64,000 nucleotides of DNA from Tropicimonas sp. IMCC6043 (lineage in GTDB: Bacteria; Pseudomonadota; Alphaproteobacteria; Rhodobacterales; Rhodobacteraceae): positions 1 to 64,000 of the forward strand of contig NZ_SELO01000019.1 in assembly GCF_004146235.1 (NCBI RefSeq), given 5' to 3'. Below are positions 1-9,126 of the stretch, piece by piece. Position numbers and translations under genes: made by a program. How positions within the stretch are numbered: position 1 is the stretch's first letter; every line of letters begins with the position of its first letter. A model generated the notes under the pieces. It did not search any database. It was given only the letters and a program-made list of their open reading frames with translations, and was not told the origin of the DNA.

Positions 1-1
1 G

Positions 2-127
2 ATCAGCGTTTTCGACGACTACGGCGCTATCGTCGATGCCTGCTGCGCGGCATGGAACCTCTTTATAGAACAACCGGAGGTCATAACCTCGATCACCTCG
101 CGCACATGGGCGACGGTCAACCAGTAG
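2..127 (+). CDS. IS630-family transposase, C-terminal fragment
   Basis: An open frame enters from the left edge and stops at a TAG at 125-127. The visible 41 residues (SVFDDYGAIVDACCAAWN, then a QP..I.SI.SR.W pattern) match the end of IS630-type DDE transposases, which typically finish with a (F/Y)DDI.D.CC.AWN and QP..I.SI..R.W signature. The rest of the element lies outside the window, so it cannot be said whether it is intact. It marks the left side of this region as exposed to insertion. Confidence 0.75.
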   Translation: MSVFDDYGAIVDACCAAWNLFIEQPEVITSITSRTWATVNQ

Positions 128-246
128 AGCCGCTGGTATAAGCCTTACGGCGAAGCGTTTGCTATGACGACTTGCGGTGTCGCACGCCCAAGGTCAAGTT
201 TGTGGTGCGGAGTTCACTTGGTGAAAAACAACGGCGAAGCAGACGG

Positions 247-1401
247 ATGATGGGAGGGCAGAGGCGAATACGGGCGGTCTTTTGTCGGGGCGGCACGTCG
301 AGGGGAGTCCTGTTTCGCGGCAGTGACCTGCCGAAAGACCGCGCGGCGCGGGACCGCATCTTCCTCCATGTCCTTGGGTCGCCGGATCCCTACGGGCGGC
401 AACTCGACGGTATGGGGGCCGGAATCTCGTCGCTGTCGAAAGTGGTGATCGTGGAGCCCTCGTCGCGCGAGGATGCCGACGTGGACTACACCTTCGTCCA
501 GGTGGCCGTGAAGGAGCCCGTTGTCGACTATGGAACCATGTGCGGGAACATGTCCTCCGCGGTCGGTCCCTTTGCCGTCGATGAGGGCATGGTGAAAGCC
601 GATGACGGCATCGCCACGGTCCGGGTCTTCAACACCAATACCGGCAAGCACTACACGGCACGTTTCCCGGTGAAGGGCGGGCGCGCCGTGGAGGAGGGCG
701 ACTTCGAGATCCCGGGCGTTGCGGGAACCGGCGCCCGGATCAGGCTGGATTATGCGGACCCGGGCGGCGGCGCGTCCGGCGCGCTGCTGCCGACGGGCCA
801 GCCGCGCGACGTGCTCGAGGTTGCGGATATCGGCCGGTTCGAGGTGTCGATGGTGGACGTTTCCAACCCGGTCGTCTTCGTCCGCGCCGCAGAATTCGGC
901 AGATCCGCGACCGAAGGGCCCGAACAACTTGAAAGGGATGCCGACCTGATGGACCGGCTTGACCGGGTCCGGCGCGCGGCCTCGGTGGCGATGGGTCTGT
1001 CATGGACGCCGGGCGAGGCGATGCTCTCCGTTCCGCGGGTCGTGATGATCGCCCCGCCATCCGATTTCACTGCGCTCGACGGGCGGCACTACGCCGCGAC
1101 CGACTATCACGTCGCCACCCGCTCCGTATCGATGGGCAACATTCACCGCGCGATCATGCTGTCGGGGGCGATGTGCGTGGCCGTGGCCGGCAACATATCC
1201 GGGACCATTGTGAACGAACTGGCCGTGCCCGCGGGGACGACGCTGGTCGGCACCCCGTCGGGTCTGGTGCCGGCCGAGGCTGAGACTCGCCGGCGCGGCG
1301 ACCGCTGGGAGGCCATTTCGGCCACCACCTACCGGACGCAGCGCCGGATCATGGAAGGTGCCGTTCTTGTTCCGGCTGCTCTCGTTGGGGGCGCGACCTG
1401 A
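247..1401 (+). CDS. PrpF-family isomerase (2-methylaconitate isomerase / oxalomesaconate tautomerase-like)
   Basis: A protein of about 384 residues of the PrpF/diaminopimelate-epimerase-like fold. The N-terminus carries the RGGTSRGVLF signature and the conserved YGTMCGNMSSAVGPFA stretch with the family's catalytic-type cysteine. The frame is open back to 172, but the stretch before 247 is Arg-rich and unlike the family, so I start at the ATG at 247 (a second ATG follows at 250). Relatives shift the double bond of methylaconitate or 4-oxalomesaconate in propionate or gallate catabolism. The adjacent tricarboxylate transporter and the PEP-mutase/isocitrate-lyase family gene suggest catabolism of a branched di- or tricarboxylate. 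The exact substrate is not readable from sequence. It converges on tctA with a 25 bp gap. Confidence 0.85.
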   Translation: MMGGQRRIRAVFCRGGTSRGVLFRGSDLPKDRAARDRIFLHVLGSPDPYGRQLDGMGAGISSLSKVVIVEPSSREDADVDYTFVQVAVKEPVVDYGTMCGNMSSAVGPFAVDEGMVKADDGIATVRVFNTNTGKHYTARFPVKGGRAVEEGDFEIPGVAGTGARIRLDYADPGGGASGALLPTGQPRDVLEVADIGRFEVSMVDVSNPVVFVRAAEFGRSATEGPEQLERDADLMDRLDRVRRAASVAMGLSWTPGEAMLSVPRVVMIAPPSDFTALDGRHYAATDYHVATRSVSMGNIHRAIMLSGAMCVAVAGNISGTIVNELAVPAGTTLVGTPSGLVPAEAETRRRGDRWEAISATTYRTQRRIMEGAVLVPAALVGGAT

Positions 1402-1426
1402 TTGCAGTCCGCGCCCCGCGGATTCC

Positions 1427-2959
1427 TCACGGACGGTGGGCATCCTCGGCCGACACCGCATCGCCTTCCATCCTCCGGGCGCGACGGCCGAGGTAGATTG
1501 GCAGGGCCACCACGAGGATCGCCAGCAGGTAGAGGACGATGCTCTTGTAGTTCCCGACCAGAATCCACCAGTCGCCGCCGGAGATCGACAAGGCCCGGCG
1601 CAGGTTGTTCTCGAAGAGCGCCCCGAGCACGAAGCCGAGGATCACCGGAGCCAGCGAGAAGTCCATCTTGCGCAGGAACCAGCCGAAGACGCCGAGACCG
1701 GTGATCATCAGCAGGTCGAAGGGGTTACCAACGATCGTGTAGATGCCGATGAAGGCCAGGATCGCGATCATCGGCGTCAGGTATTTCTGCGGGATGGTCA
1801 GCATCCGGGCAAACAGCCCCACCAGTGGCAGGTTGATGACCAAGAGAGCCACGTTGCCGATATACATCGAGGCGATCAGGCCCCAGGCGACCTCGGGCCG
1901 CTGGCTGAACATCATAGGTCCGGGTTGAATGTTGAACATCAGGAGCGCCCCGAGCAGGATCGCCGTGGTGCCGGACCCCGGGATGCCGAGCGTCAGCATC
2001 GGCACCATGGCACCGCCGGCAGCGGCGTTGTTTGCCGCCTCAGGGGCCGCCAGCCCGCGTACGTCGCCGGTGCCAAACGTCCCCTCGGTATCGCTGATCC
2101 GCTTCTCGGTGCCGTAAGCCACCGCGGAGGCAACCGAGGCGCCGGTGCCGGGCAGGATGCCGATGAAGAAGCCGATCATAGAGCTGCGAGCGATGGTCCA
2201 CTTGGTCCGGGCCAGGTCGGCCCAGCGCACGAAGCTCTTGTCCACCGGGAGCGATTTCAGCTGTCCGGAGACCTGCTGCTCGACCAGCGTCAGCAGTTCC
2301 GCCATGCCGAACAGGCCCACCACGACGATCAGGAAGTCGATGCCCGCGAGGATGTCGGGAACGCCGAAAGTATAACGCGGGATGCCTGTGTTGGCGTCGA
2401 TACCGATCGTCGCCAGCATCAGCCCGATCAGCGCACCGAGCAGGGTCTTGACCGTGCTCTTGCCGACCAGCGAGGCCAGGGAAGCAAAGGCGAAGACCAT
2501 CAGAGCCACATAGTCGGCCGGCGAGAAGGTCACCGCAAAGGCGGCCAGAATCGGCGCAAAAAGCGACAGCAGGATCACCGCGAAGGTGCCGCCGACGAAG
2601 GAGGCGACCGCCGAGAGCGACAGCGCCCGGCCAGCATTGCCGGAGCGCGCCATCGGGTTGCCGTCGAGCGTGGTCATCACCGCGCCCGCGTCGCCCGGCA
2701 CGTTTAGCAGGATCGACGAGATCCGGCCGCCGTATTCGGCGCCGTAGTAGATTCCCGCAAGCAGGATCAGTGCCGATTCCGGGCCGAAGCCGAGGCTGTA
2801 AGCAATCGGCAGCAGGATCGCCACGCCGTTGATCGGACCGAGCCCGGGCAGCGCGCCGATGAGGGTGCCGGCGAAGCAGCCGACCAGCACCAGGAAAAGG
2901 TTGAAAGGATCGAGCGCGACGCCGAAGCCGGTCGCGAGGCCGCTGAGAACGGTTTCCAT
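1427..2959 (-). CDS. tctA: Tripartite tricarboxylate transporter, large permease TctA
   Basis: A 510-residue very hydrophobic protein with about a dozen membrane spans and the glycine-rich TctA motifs (GTLIGALPGLGPINGVAIL near residue 30, GFFIGILPGTGASVASA in the middle, TLGIPGSGTTAILLGAL later). It is the large membrane subunit of a TTT family importer driven by an ion gradient. The frame is open further upstream, but the chosen ATG at 2959 has a GGAGCC ribosome site and shares one base with the TGA of tctB (TGATG), indicating translational coupling. The length is the normal size for the family. Confidence 0.93.
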   Translation of the reverse strand: METVLSGLATGFGVALDPFNLFLVLVGCFAGTLIGALPGLGPINGVAILLPIAYSLGFGPESALILLAGIYYGAEYGGRISSILLNVPGDAGAVMTTLDGNPMARSGNAGRALSLSAVASFVGGTFAVILLSLFAPILAAFAVTFSPADYVALMVFAFASLASLVGKSTVKTLLGALIGLMLATIGIDANTGIPRYTFGVPDILAGIDFLIVVVGLFGMAELLTLVEQQVSGQLKSLPVDKSFVRWADLARTKWTIARSSMIGFFIGILPGTGASVASAVAYGTEKRISDTEGTFGTGDVRGLAAPEAANNAAAGGAMVPMLTLGIPGSGTTAILLGALLMFNIQPGPMMFSQRPEVAWGLIASMYIGNVALLVINLPLVGLFARMLTIPQKYLTPMIAILAFIGIYTIVGNPFDLLMITGLGVFGWFLRKMDFSLAPVILGFVLGALFENNLRRALSISGGDWWILVGNYKSIVLYLLAILVVALPIYLGRRARRMEGDAVSAEDAHRP

Positions 2960-3447
2960 CAGGAGGCTCCTTCCGCACTGGCTGGTTGCTCGGCCGGTGC
3001 CCTTTCGAACAGGGTCTCGAAGATCTCGCCCTCTGGCAGGTTCAGGTCGAGCAGGACCGCGCAAAGCAGGTATCCCCCGATCCCCGCCGCGAAGCCGAAG
3101 ATGATCGCGCGCAGCACACTGGCGCCGAGCATCGCCGACAGGACCGTGCCGAAGAGGATGGTCGCCAGGATGAAGCCGAGGGGCTCGTAGAGTTCGGAAT
3201 AGGCCACGAGAAGGACGACCGTGGCCGCGAGCCGGAACCAGGTCTGGCCTGCGACGTCGAGCTTGTCGGTGTCCGGTTTCCACAGGATGACCAGCAGACA
3301 GATGATCGCCACGATGGACAGGATGCGCGGCCAGCTCTCCGGGCCGAGCGGATCATACTGGAATGGCGCCTTGATGGTGGTGAATGCGATGACCGAATAG
3401 GCCAGCGTTACAAGAAGCAGCACACCGGCAAAGATGCGGTCGGCCAT
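2959..3447 (-). CDS. tctB: Tripartite tricarboxylate transporter, small permease TctB
   Basis: A 162-residue protein with four predicted membrane helices (around residues 5-25, 40-57, 72-108 and 112-136), the size and topology of the small TctB subunit. Such proteins are poorly conserved in sequence, so the identification rests on topology plus its position between tctC and tctA in the order tctC-tctB-tctA. A GAGGGAGA ribosome site precedes the ATG. It is expected to form the membrane complex with TctA. Confidence 0.85.
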   Translation of the reverse strand: MADRIFAGVLLLVTLAYSVIAFTTIKAPFQYDPLGPESWPRILSIVAIICLLVILWKPDTDKLDVAGQTWFRLAATVVLLVAYSELYEPLGFILATILFGTVLSAMLGASVLRAIIFGFAAGIGGYLLCAVLLDLNLPEGEIFETLFERAPAEQPASAEGAS

Positions 3448-3482
3448 GTCGATCTCCCTCGACAGCGAAATCCGGGTGGACC

Positions 3483-3515
3483 GGCCCGCCCCGCGGCGAA
3501 CGCGCGGGACGGGCC
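3483..3515 (-). promoter_or_regulatory. Intercistronic hairpin between tctC and tctB
   Basis: A strong GC-rich inverted repeat (GGCCCG.CCCGCG arms around a 6-8 nt loop) lies in the 82 bp gap between tctC and tctB. There is no T-run, so it is more likely a partial attenuator or an mRNA 3'-end protector that lets the binding protein be made in excess, as is common in transporter operons. That role is inference. Confidence 0.5.
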
Positions 3516-3529
3516 TCGTAGACGTCAGA

Positions 3530-4501
3530 TCACTGGATCAGGCCGGCTTCCTTCGCGATCTCGCGCAGGTTCTGGACCCGCTGCTCGATCGAAGCCTGAA
3601 GTTCCGCACCGGCCATGTCGAGCGGAAGGAGACCACGCTCTTTTTGAACCGCCGCGAACTCCTCGGTCGCGTAGGCAGCCTGGAACGCATCGACCCATTT
3701 CTGGTAGTCCTCGTCGGAAACGTCGCCGCCCATGTAGAAGCCGCGCAGGATGGTCCACTCGACGTCGTAGCCCTCCTCCTTGGCGGTCGGGAACTCGGCG
3801 AAGGCTCCGTCAAGGCGTTCCGGCGACAGTACCGCCAGGATTCGCATCTGGCCGGATTCGAGATGCGGAACCATCTCGCCGACATCGCCGGTGTAGATCT
3901 CGATCGATCCGCCGAGCAGCGCCGCGATGGCATCGCCACCGCCGTCGAAGGCGACGTAGCGCATGTCCATCGGCGACGCGCCGGCCGCCTTCAGCAGAAG
4001 CGCACCCTTCATCCAGTCCTGCGATCCGACCGAACCGCCGGCCCCCAGGACGACGCTTCCGGGATCGGCCGAGAAATCGTCCATCAGCTGCGAGAGGCTC
4101 TCGTATTTGCTGTCGGCGCGGACCACGACGGCGCCGAAATCGGCCCCTGCCGTTGCCAGCCAGCGGACGTCCTTCTCGGTGAACTCGCCGTATTTGCCGG
4201 TGACGATGTTCAGCAGCGAGCCGGTGGAAAACGCGACAATCGCCGAACCGTCATCAGTGCGGGTGGTGTTGAACAGGTTGAACGCCACGGCGCCGATGCC
4301 ACCGGGCATGAAGGTCACTTGTACCGGATCGGCAATATGCGGCTCTAGGCCGGTCTGGGCGATCCGGCAGGTGAGGTCGAAGCCGCCGCCGGGGTTGGCC
4401 GGCGCGACGCATTCCGGCTTGTCGATCATGACCTGGGCGAAGGCGGGGATCGCGAGACCCGCCGCGACGATGGTCGCAGCGCTGATTCGAGACAACAGCA
4501 A
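3530..4501 (-). CDS. tctC: Tripartite tricarboxylate transporter substrate-binding protein (TctC/Bug family)
   Basis: A 323-residue exported protein. Residues 1-22 form a signal peptide ending AIPAFA-Q. The body has Bug-family features: an early CVAPANPGGGFD loop (the family's PaapGG-D type carboxylate-binding loop), a FMPGGIGAVAFN stretch and GSVGSQDWMKG in the middle. It captures a carboxylic acid in the periplasm and delivers it to TctA/TctB. It is the first gene of tctCBA and starts 233 bp from the divergently transcribed PEP-mutase family gene, so one intergenic region may serve both promoters. Confidence 0.92.
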   Translation of the reverse strand: MLLSRISAATIVAAGLAIPAFAQVMIDKPECVAPANPGGGFDLTCRIAQTGLEPHIADPVQVTFMPGGIGAVAFNLFNTTRTDDGSAIVAFSTGSLLNIVTGKYGEFTEKDVRWLATAGADFGAVVVRADSKYESLSQLMDDFSADPGSVVLGAGGSVGSQDWMKGALLLKAAGASPMDMRYVAFDGGGDAIAALLGGSIEIYTGDVGEMVPHLESGQMRILAVLSPERLDGAFAEFPTAKEEGYDVEWTILRGFYMGGDVSDEDYQKWVDAFQAAYATEEFAAVQKERGLLPLDMAGAELQASIEQRVQNLREIAKEAGLIQ

Positions 4502-4734
4502 TGGATTTCCTCCCTTGGATTTCCCGTTTCTTATCCGGCCGGATCCGACCGGGTCTCAAAGGACTAGCACAAATTTCCCGCAAGTGAATTGGTTTCCCGC
4601 GCCTGGAAGACATGTCGCGCCGCCGAGAAGGGTCATCATGCCCTTGGACTACGGATCGGTCCTCCGGTACTACTCTGAGCGATTTCGTTTTCGCGGGGCA
4701 GCGCCGGTCCCGCCCGACTGGAAGGACCGATCGC

Positions 4735-5604
4735 ATGAACACACCGGGTACGCTTCTGCGCCACATTGTCACCGACCGCCGCGCCGTGCTGGTGCCGGGC
4801 GTGATGAACGCGCTGGCCGCACGGATCGCCGAGGACGAAGGATTCGAGGCTCTCTACGTCACAGGCGCCGGCGTTTCGAATGCCTATCTCGGCCTGCCCG
4901 ATGTTGCCTTCCTCAGCCTGACCCAACTTGCCGACCATGTCGCCGCCATCCGCAACGTGACCAATCTGCCGCTGATCGTCGACGGCGATACCGGCTTCGG
5001 CAACGCGGTGAACACCTGGCACACGGTCCGCACGCTCGAACGCGCCGGTGCCAACGCCATTCAACTCGAGGACCAGGAGTTCCCGAAGCGGTGCGGTCAT
5101 TTCGACGGCAAGTCGGTGATCGGGGCCGACGAGATGGCGCGCAAGATCGCTTCCGCTGCCGAAGCGCGGCACGATCCCGACTTCCTGATCATCGGCCGCA
5201 CCGACGCATATGCGACCGAGGGGCTCGACGCCGCGCTCGACCGGGCGCGCCGCTACATTGCCGCGGGCGCCGACATGACCTTCGTCGAAGCGCCACGCCG
5301 GATCGAGGACATCTCGCGCATCGCGGCGGAACTCGAGGTTCCGCAAGTGGTCAATATCGTGATCGGTGGCAAGACGCCCCCGATGGAACATGCCGAGTTG
5401 GCAGAAGCGGGCGTCGGCATCGCGCTCTATGCCAATGCGGCCCTCCAAGGTGCCATGCTGGGGATGAAGACCGCTCTCTCCGCCCTGAAGGAGTCCGGCA
5501 AGTTGACGGAGGAGTCGGGAGTTGTCGTGCCCTTCGAAGAGCGTCAACGTCTTGTAGGAAAGCCGGAAGTGGACGCCATCGAGAACAAGTTCGCGGACGG
5601 CTGA
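4735..5604 (+). CDS. Isocitrate lyase/PEP mutase superfamily carboxylic-acid lyase
   Basis: A 289-residue TIM-barrel protein of the isocitrate lyase/PEP mutase superfamily. Visible motifs are the metal-site DGDTGFGNAVN near residue 85, EDQEFPKRCGH near residue 117 (the KRCGH loop with the lyase-type cysteine) and IIGRTDA near residue 155. The cysteine separates it from plain PEP mutases and points to a C-C lyase such as 2-methylisocitrate or 2,3-dimethylmalate lyase, or an oxaloacetate-acting enzyme. The ATG at 4735 is chosen for its GGAAGGA ribosome site; upstream in-frame codons lack one. With PrpF and TctABC it suggests a small carboxylate catabolism module. The precise substrate is unknown. 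Confidence 0.85.
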   Translation: MNTPGTLLRHIVTDRRAVLVPGVMNALAARIAEDEGFEALYVTGAGVSNAYLGLPDVAFLSLTQLADHVAAIRNVTNLPLIVDGDTGFGNAVNTWHTVRTLERAGANAIQLEDQEFPKRCGHFDGKSVIGADEMARKIASAAEARHDPDFLIIGRTDAYATEGLDAALDRARRYIAAGADMTFVEAPRRIEDISRIAAELEVPQVVNIVIGGKTPPMEHAELAEAGVGIALYANAALQGAMLGMKTALSALKESGKLTEESGVVVPFEERQRLVGKPEVDAIENKFADG

Positions 5605-6066
5605 GACTGGCTGGAATCCTTGCCACCCGGTAGGGACGGGCCCGTCCGGCGTTGCGACCCAAAGACTGAAAAGAAGAAGGTGTTGCGGAACTCCACAACG
5701 CATGATTGCGCGTTAACGAAATGAATAAGTTAACCGCCTCCCGGGATGGACGGCCTTCAGTTTGTTTCTGCGCTCCGCAACACCTCAGCAACTGGGGTCG
5801 TCGGCCGTTGCGTGAGCGCAAGCCGTCAACTGTGCGGCAGGATCTGCGTGCCCGTCTCACGATCAGAGACCTCGAGGCTTGATCTCTTCATTCTTTCCGC
5901 CTCTTTCGTTGAGGCCGACCCTACTTCAAGGCAGAGAAGTATGGCGAGGCTCCCGGAGGGAGTGGTCGACGACGTCGGTAGCAGGGCAAGAGAGATCGTC
6001 AATGACGCTGCCGCGGCGGGCGATGCGGCAGCGCAAGAGACCGCTGCCGGAACCAGGCGGACGCGG
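5605..6066. other. Gene-free stretch with candidate hairpins
   Basis: No convincing gene was found in these 462 bases. A palindrome GGACGGG/CCCGTCC sits at 5634-5647, 30 bases after the lyase stop. A 9 bp stem (CGCTGCCGC / GCGGCAGCG, loop of 10) at 6006-6033 lies just past the end of the ABC ATPase gene and may act as its terminator. Short open frames on both strands have no recognisable family and no ribosome sites. Confidence 0.5.
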
Positions 6067-7167
6067 TTACCGGATGCGCAAACCGTCCTCTCCAAAGCAT
6101 CGAATGTCATCCGGCGCCGCGGTCACGTTCAACTGGTTTCCCTGTTTGGTGTCGACGCTCCGGTCGACTTCCATCACGCAGTCCAGCCCCTCGCCGACAA
6201 TTCCGTAGAGATAGGTGGTCCCGCCGAGGAACTCCGCAAACTGTGCCGTCAGGGGCATGGCAGGCTCGCCGGGTTCGGCCGGCCGGAGGTGCTCGGGACG
6301 GATGCCCACCTGTAGCCGTGTGCCCTCGGCGAGTCGGGCCGCCAACCCCGGATCCGGGAGCGGATGCCCCCCCACGCGGATTGCGCCCTCCCGGACCTCG
6401 GCCGGAAGGAAGTTCATCTTGGGCGAGCCAATGAACCCTGCAACGAACAGGTTGTCGGGGTCGTCGTAGAGCGTCGTCGGGCTGCCCACCTGCTCGATTC
6501 GTCCGCCCCGCAAGACCACGATCTTGTCGGCCAGAGTCATCGCCTCCGTCTGGTCATGTGTGACGTAGATCATCGTGTTGCCGAGACTCTGGTGCAGGCG
6601 GGCGATCTCGATCCGCATTTCCACCCGGAGTTCCGCGTCAAGGTTTGAGAGCGGTTCGTCGAAGAGGAACACGTCCGGATCGCGCACGATGGCGCGACCG
6701 ATCGCAACGCGTTGCCGCTGCCCGCCCGAAAGTTGGCCGGGGCGGCGGTCGAGGTAGTCGGTGAGGCGCAACACATCGGCCGCCGCTGCGACCTTGCCGG
6801 CGATCTCCTGTTTCGGCCGTCCTGCGACCTTCAGGCCGAACCCCATGTTCTCGGCCACGCTCATATGCGGGTAGAGCGCGTAGGTCTGGAACACCATCGC
6901 GATGCCGCGGTTGGAGGGGTCGGCGTCCGTTACGTCGCGGCCGCCGATCCGGATTTCGCCCTCCGTCACCTCCTCCAGACCGGCGATCAGGCGCAGGAGC
7001 GTGGACTTTCCGCATCCGGAGGGACCGACAAAGACGACGAACTCGCCGCTCTGGATGTCAAGGTCGATGTCGTGCAGCACCTTCACGTTCCCGAACCACT
7101 TGCTGACCGCTTCCAGCGACACGCCGGACGTCCTGCGCTCGCCGAGTACGTTGTCCATCCGGGTCAC
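6067..7167 (-). CDS. Sugar ABC transporter ATP-binding protein (UgpC/MalK type)
   Basis: A 366-residue ATPase of the CUT1 sugar importer class. Walker A is GPSGCGKST near residue 48, the ABC signature [14 protein letters not shown] near residue 145, Walker [16 protein letters not shown], followed by the switch His in YVTHDQ. The last 120 residues form the MalK-type TOBE/OB domain (GIRPEHLRP). The chosen GTG at 7167 overlaps the GH127 stop by four bases (GTGA) and has a GGGAGCC site; an ATG at 7158 is the alternative. It is the last gene of the arabinoside operon and would energise the MalF/MalG-like permeases encoded upstream. Confidence 0.93.
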   Translation of the reverse strand: MTRMDNVLGERRTSGVSLEAVSKWFGNVKVLHDIDLDIQSGEFVVFVGPSGCGKSTLLRLIAGLEEVTEGEIRIGGRDVTDADPSNRGIAMVFQTYALYPHMSVAENMGFGLKVAGRPKQEIAGKVAAAADVLRLTDYLDRRPGQLSGGQRQRVAIGRAIVRDPDVFLFDEPLSNLDAELRVEMRIEIARLHQSLGNTMIYVTHDQTEAMTLADKIVVLRGGRIEQVGSPTTLYDDPDNLFVAGFIGSPKMNFLPAEVREGAIRVGGHPLPDPGLAARLAEGTRLQVGIRPEHLRPAEPGEPAMPLTAQFAEFLGGTTYLYGIVGEGLDCVMEVDRSVDTKQGNQLNVTAAPDDIRCFGEDGLRIR

Positions 7168-9101
7168 TGGCCCGGCTCCCGTCGCAGCCAGACCAGCATC
7201 TCGCCGGGGTCGCGGTTGTCCCAGGCGTAATAGGGAACCGCGGAGAGCACGGCGGGTTCACGCAAGGGCGGCCCGCTGCGGTAGAGCGCATCGTCCGGCC
7301 ATGTTTCCCGCTGTGCCTTGGCAGTCAGGCGGACGATGCCGCCGAGGATGTCCTCCTCGCGCGTGTCGATTGCTGCGCCATCTGCCAGCACCAGCGAGTT
7401 CAGGTCGCTTCCGTTGTCCACCCCTTCCAGACAGTAGATGAGCGGCCCCCGCGACAGCGCCACTCGCCCCTGGTCGGGTGTCACCTTGGGATGAGCAAAG
7501 ATGCGCCGCGGCTCCATGCCGAGTGTCAGCTCCACCCGGTCGCCCGACCGCCAGTTTCGGGACAGCCTCAGATAGCCGTCGCGGGCTGCCGCCTCCACAG
7601 TGTCTCCATTGACAGTAAGGGATGCGCTGCCGGCCCAGCCCGGCACCCGGAGCGAGAGGGTGAACGCCACCTCCGATGCTGTCTCCACCGTGATCGAGAT
7701 TGCTCCGTCCAGCGGATAGCGCGTCTCCTGCGTCAGCGTCACCTGGGTGTTCGCAACCTCGATTTCCGCCTTGCCGGCGTTGTAAAGGTGCACCGCGATC
7801 TCATCGTCGGCGACGCCGTAGAGATAGGTGCCGATAGAGGCCACCAAGCGCGAGATGTTGGGCGGGCAGCAGGGACAACGATGCCAGACCCAGCGGTGAT
7901 GACCGCCCCGGCTCTCCAGCGGGTTGTCGTAGAAGAAGGTCTTGCCATCGAGCGACAGCCCGGAAAGCGCCCCGTTGTAGAGCGCCTGCTCCATGACGTC
8001 GGCATAGCGCCCGTTCGGCCCGCGCCCCAGCATCCGGCTGGCCCAGAAGACCAGCGCCACCGCCGCGCAGGTTTCGGCATAGGCCGTCTCGTTCGGCAGG
8101 TCATAGTCGAAGGTGAGCCCCTCGTTCCGCGCCGAGGGTCCGAAGCCGCCAGTCACGTAGAGGTTCTTTTCCGTCAGATGTCGCCACAGAGTGTCCAGCG
8201 GCGCATCGAGCGTTGTGTCCGAGAACTCGGTCGCGACATCGGCCATCCCTGCATAGAGATAGGCCGCCCGCACGGCGTGGCCTACAACCGCGTTCTGTTC
8301 CCGCACAGGCCGGTGGGCCTGGCAGTACTCCAGCGTGTGGAAGTGGAAGTCCTCCGGTTTTTCCCCGCGCGCGATTGCCTCCTCGTCGAAATAGCGCGGC
8401 GGCTGTCCCCGCTGGTCGACGAAGAACCGCGCCAGATCGAGATAGCGCTGTTCGCCCGTGGCCCGGCCGAGTTTCACGAGCGCCAATTCCAGTTCCGGGT
8501 GCCCGGGATAGCCGCGCTTCTGCCCTGCGGCCGGACCGAAGACCTCGGCGATGTAGTCGGCGTATCGGCACATGATTTCGAGGAATTTGCGCTTTCCGGT
8601 GACATGGAAATAGGCCACCGCGCCCTCGATCATGTGTCCGGCATTGTAGAGCTCGTGCTGGTCCCTCAGGTTGGTCCAACGCTTTTCCGGCTGAATGCGG
8701 ATGAACCAGGAGTTCAGATAACCATCCTCCTGCTGGAGCCGCTCATAGGCATCGATCACGTCGTCCACCCGCGCTTCGAGCTCGGGATCGGGGGTGCGGT
8801 TCAGCGCATAGGCCGCCGCCTCGATGCTCTTGCCGAAATCGGAATCCCAGAACATCTGGGTGGTGACATTCGGGTTGTCGTCCTGGAACGGTATCACGAT
8901 CCCCGGGTTCGGTCGGTCGGGGTCCACCTGGTCGAGCATGCCCGCGTCGATGCAGCGGTCGAACAGCATCCGCGCGGTGACGGTGGAGACGGTGTCAAGG
9001 CGCGGGCCGAAGAAGCCGCCGACCTCCACCTTGTCCACCGAAAGCGGGCGGAACTTGGAGCGGGTCGTGCCGGCAGCTCTGGGCGCGAGAGTTTCGTTCA
9101 T
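7164..9101 (-). CDS. GH127 family glycoside hydrolase (beta-L-arabinofuranosidase type)
   Basis: A 645-residue protein of the former DUF1680 group, glycoside hydrolase family 127. The residues that in the Bifidobacterium enzyme HypBA1 form the catalytic zinc site can be placed by spacing: Glu327 (ARNEG), Glu343 and Cys345 (AETC), and Cys411-Cys412 in the CPCCPPN motif. There is no signal peptide, so it should work in the cytoplasm on sugars imported by the adjacent ABC system, releasing arabinofuranose from beta-linked oligoarabinosides or related glycans. The ribosome site AAAGGACA precedes the ATG. GH127 members with other specificities exist, so the substrate is inferred. Confidence 0.88.
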   Translation of the reverse strand: MNETLAPRAAGTTRSKFRPLSVDKVEVGGFFGPRLDTVSTVTARMLFDRCIDAGMLDQVDPDRPNPGIVIPFQDDNPNVTTQMFWDSDFGKSIEAAAYALNRTPDPELEARVDDVIDAYERLQQEDGYLNSWFIRIQPEKRWTNLRDQHELYNAGHMIEGAVAYFHVTGKRKFLEIMCRYADYIAEVFGPAAGQKRGYPGHPELELALVKLGRATGEQRYLDLARFFVDQRGQPPRYFDEEAIARGEKPEDFHFHTLEYCQAHRPVREQNAVVGHAVRAAYLYAGMADVATEFSDTTLDAPLDTLWRHLTEKNLYVTGGFGPSARNEGLTFDYDLPNETAYAETCAAVALVFWASRMLGRGPNGRYADVMEQALYNGALSGLSLDGKTFFYDNPLESRGGHHRWVWHRCPCCPPNISRLVASIGTYLYGVADDEIAVHLYNAGKAEIEVANTQVTLTQETRYPLDGAISITVETASEVAFTLSLRVPGWAGSASLTVNGDTVEAAARDGYLRLSRNWRSGDRVELTLGMEPRRIFAHPKVTPDQGRVALSRGPLIYCLEGVDNGSDLNSLVLADGAAIDTREEDILGGIVRLTAKAQRETWPDDALYRSGPPLREPAVLSAVPYYAWDNRDPGEMLVWLRREPGQ

Positions 9102-9126
9102 AGGATGTCCTTTCGTGGCGGGCGTC

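Noticed and set aside
5634-5647. Palindrome GGACGGGCCCGTCC as terminator of the lyase gene
   Set aside because: It has no loop and no T-run; noted only as a palindrome.
5826-6110. 94-residue minus-strand frame next to the ABC ATPase
   Set aside because: No ribosome site, low-complexity Ala/Ser composition, overlaps the ATPase end and the hairpin.
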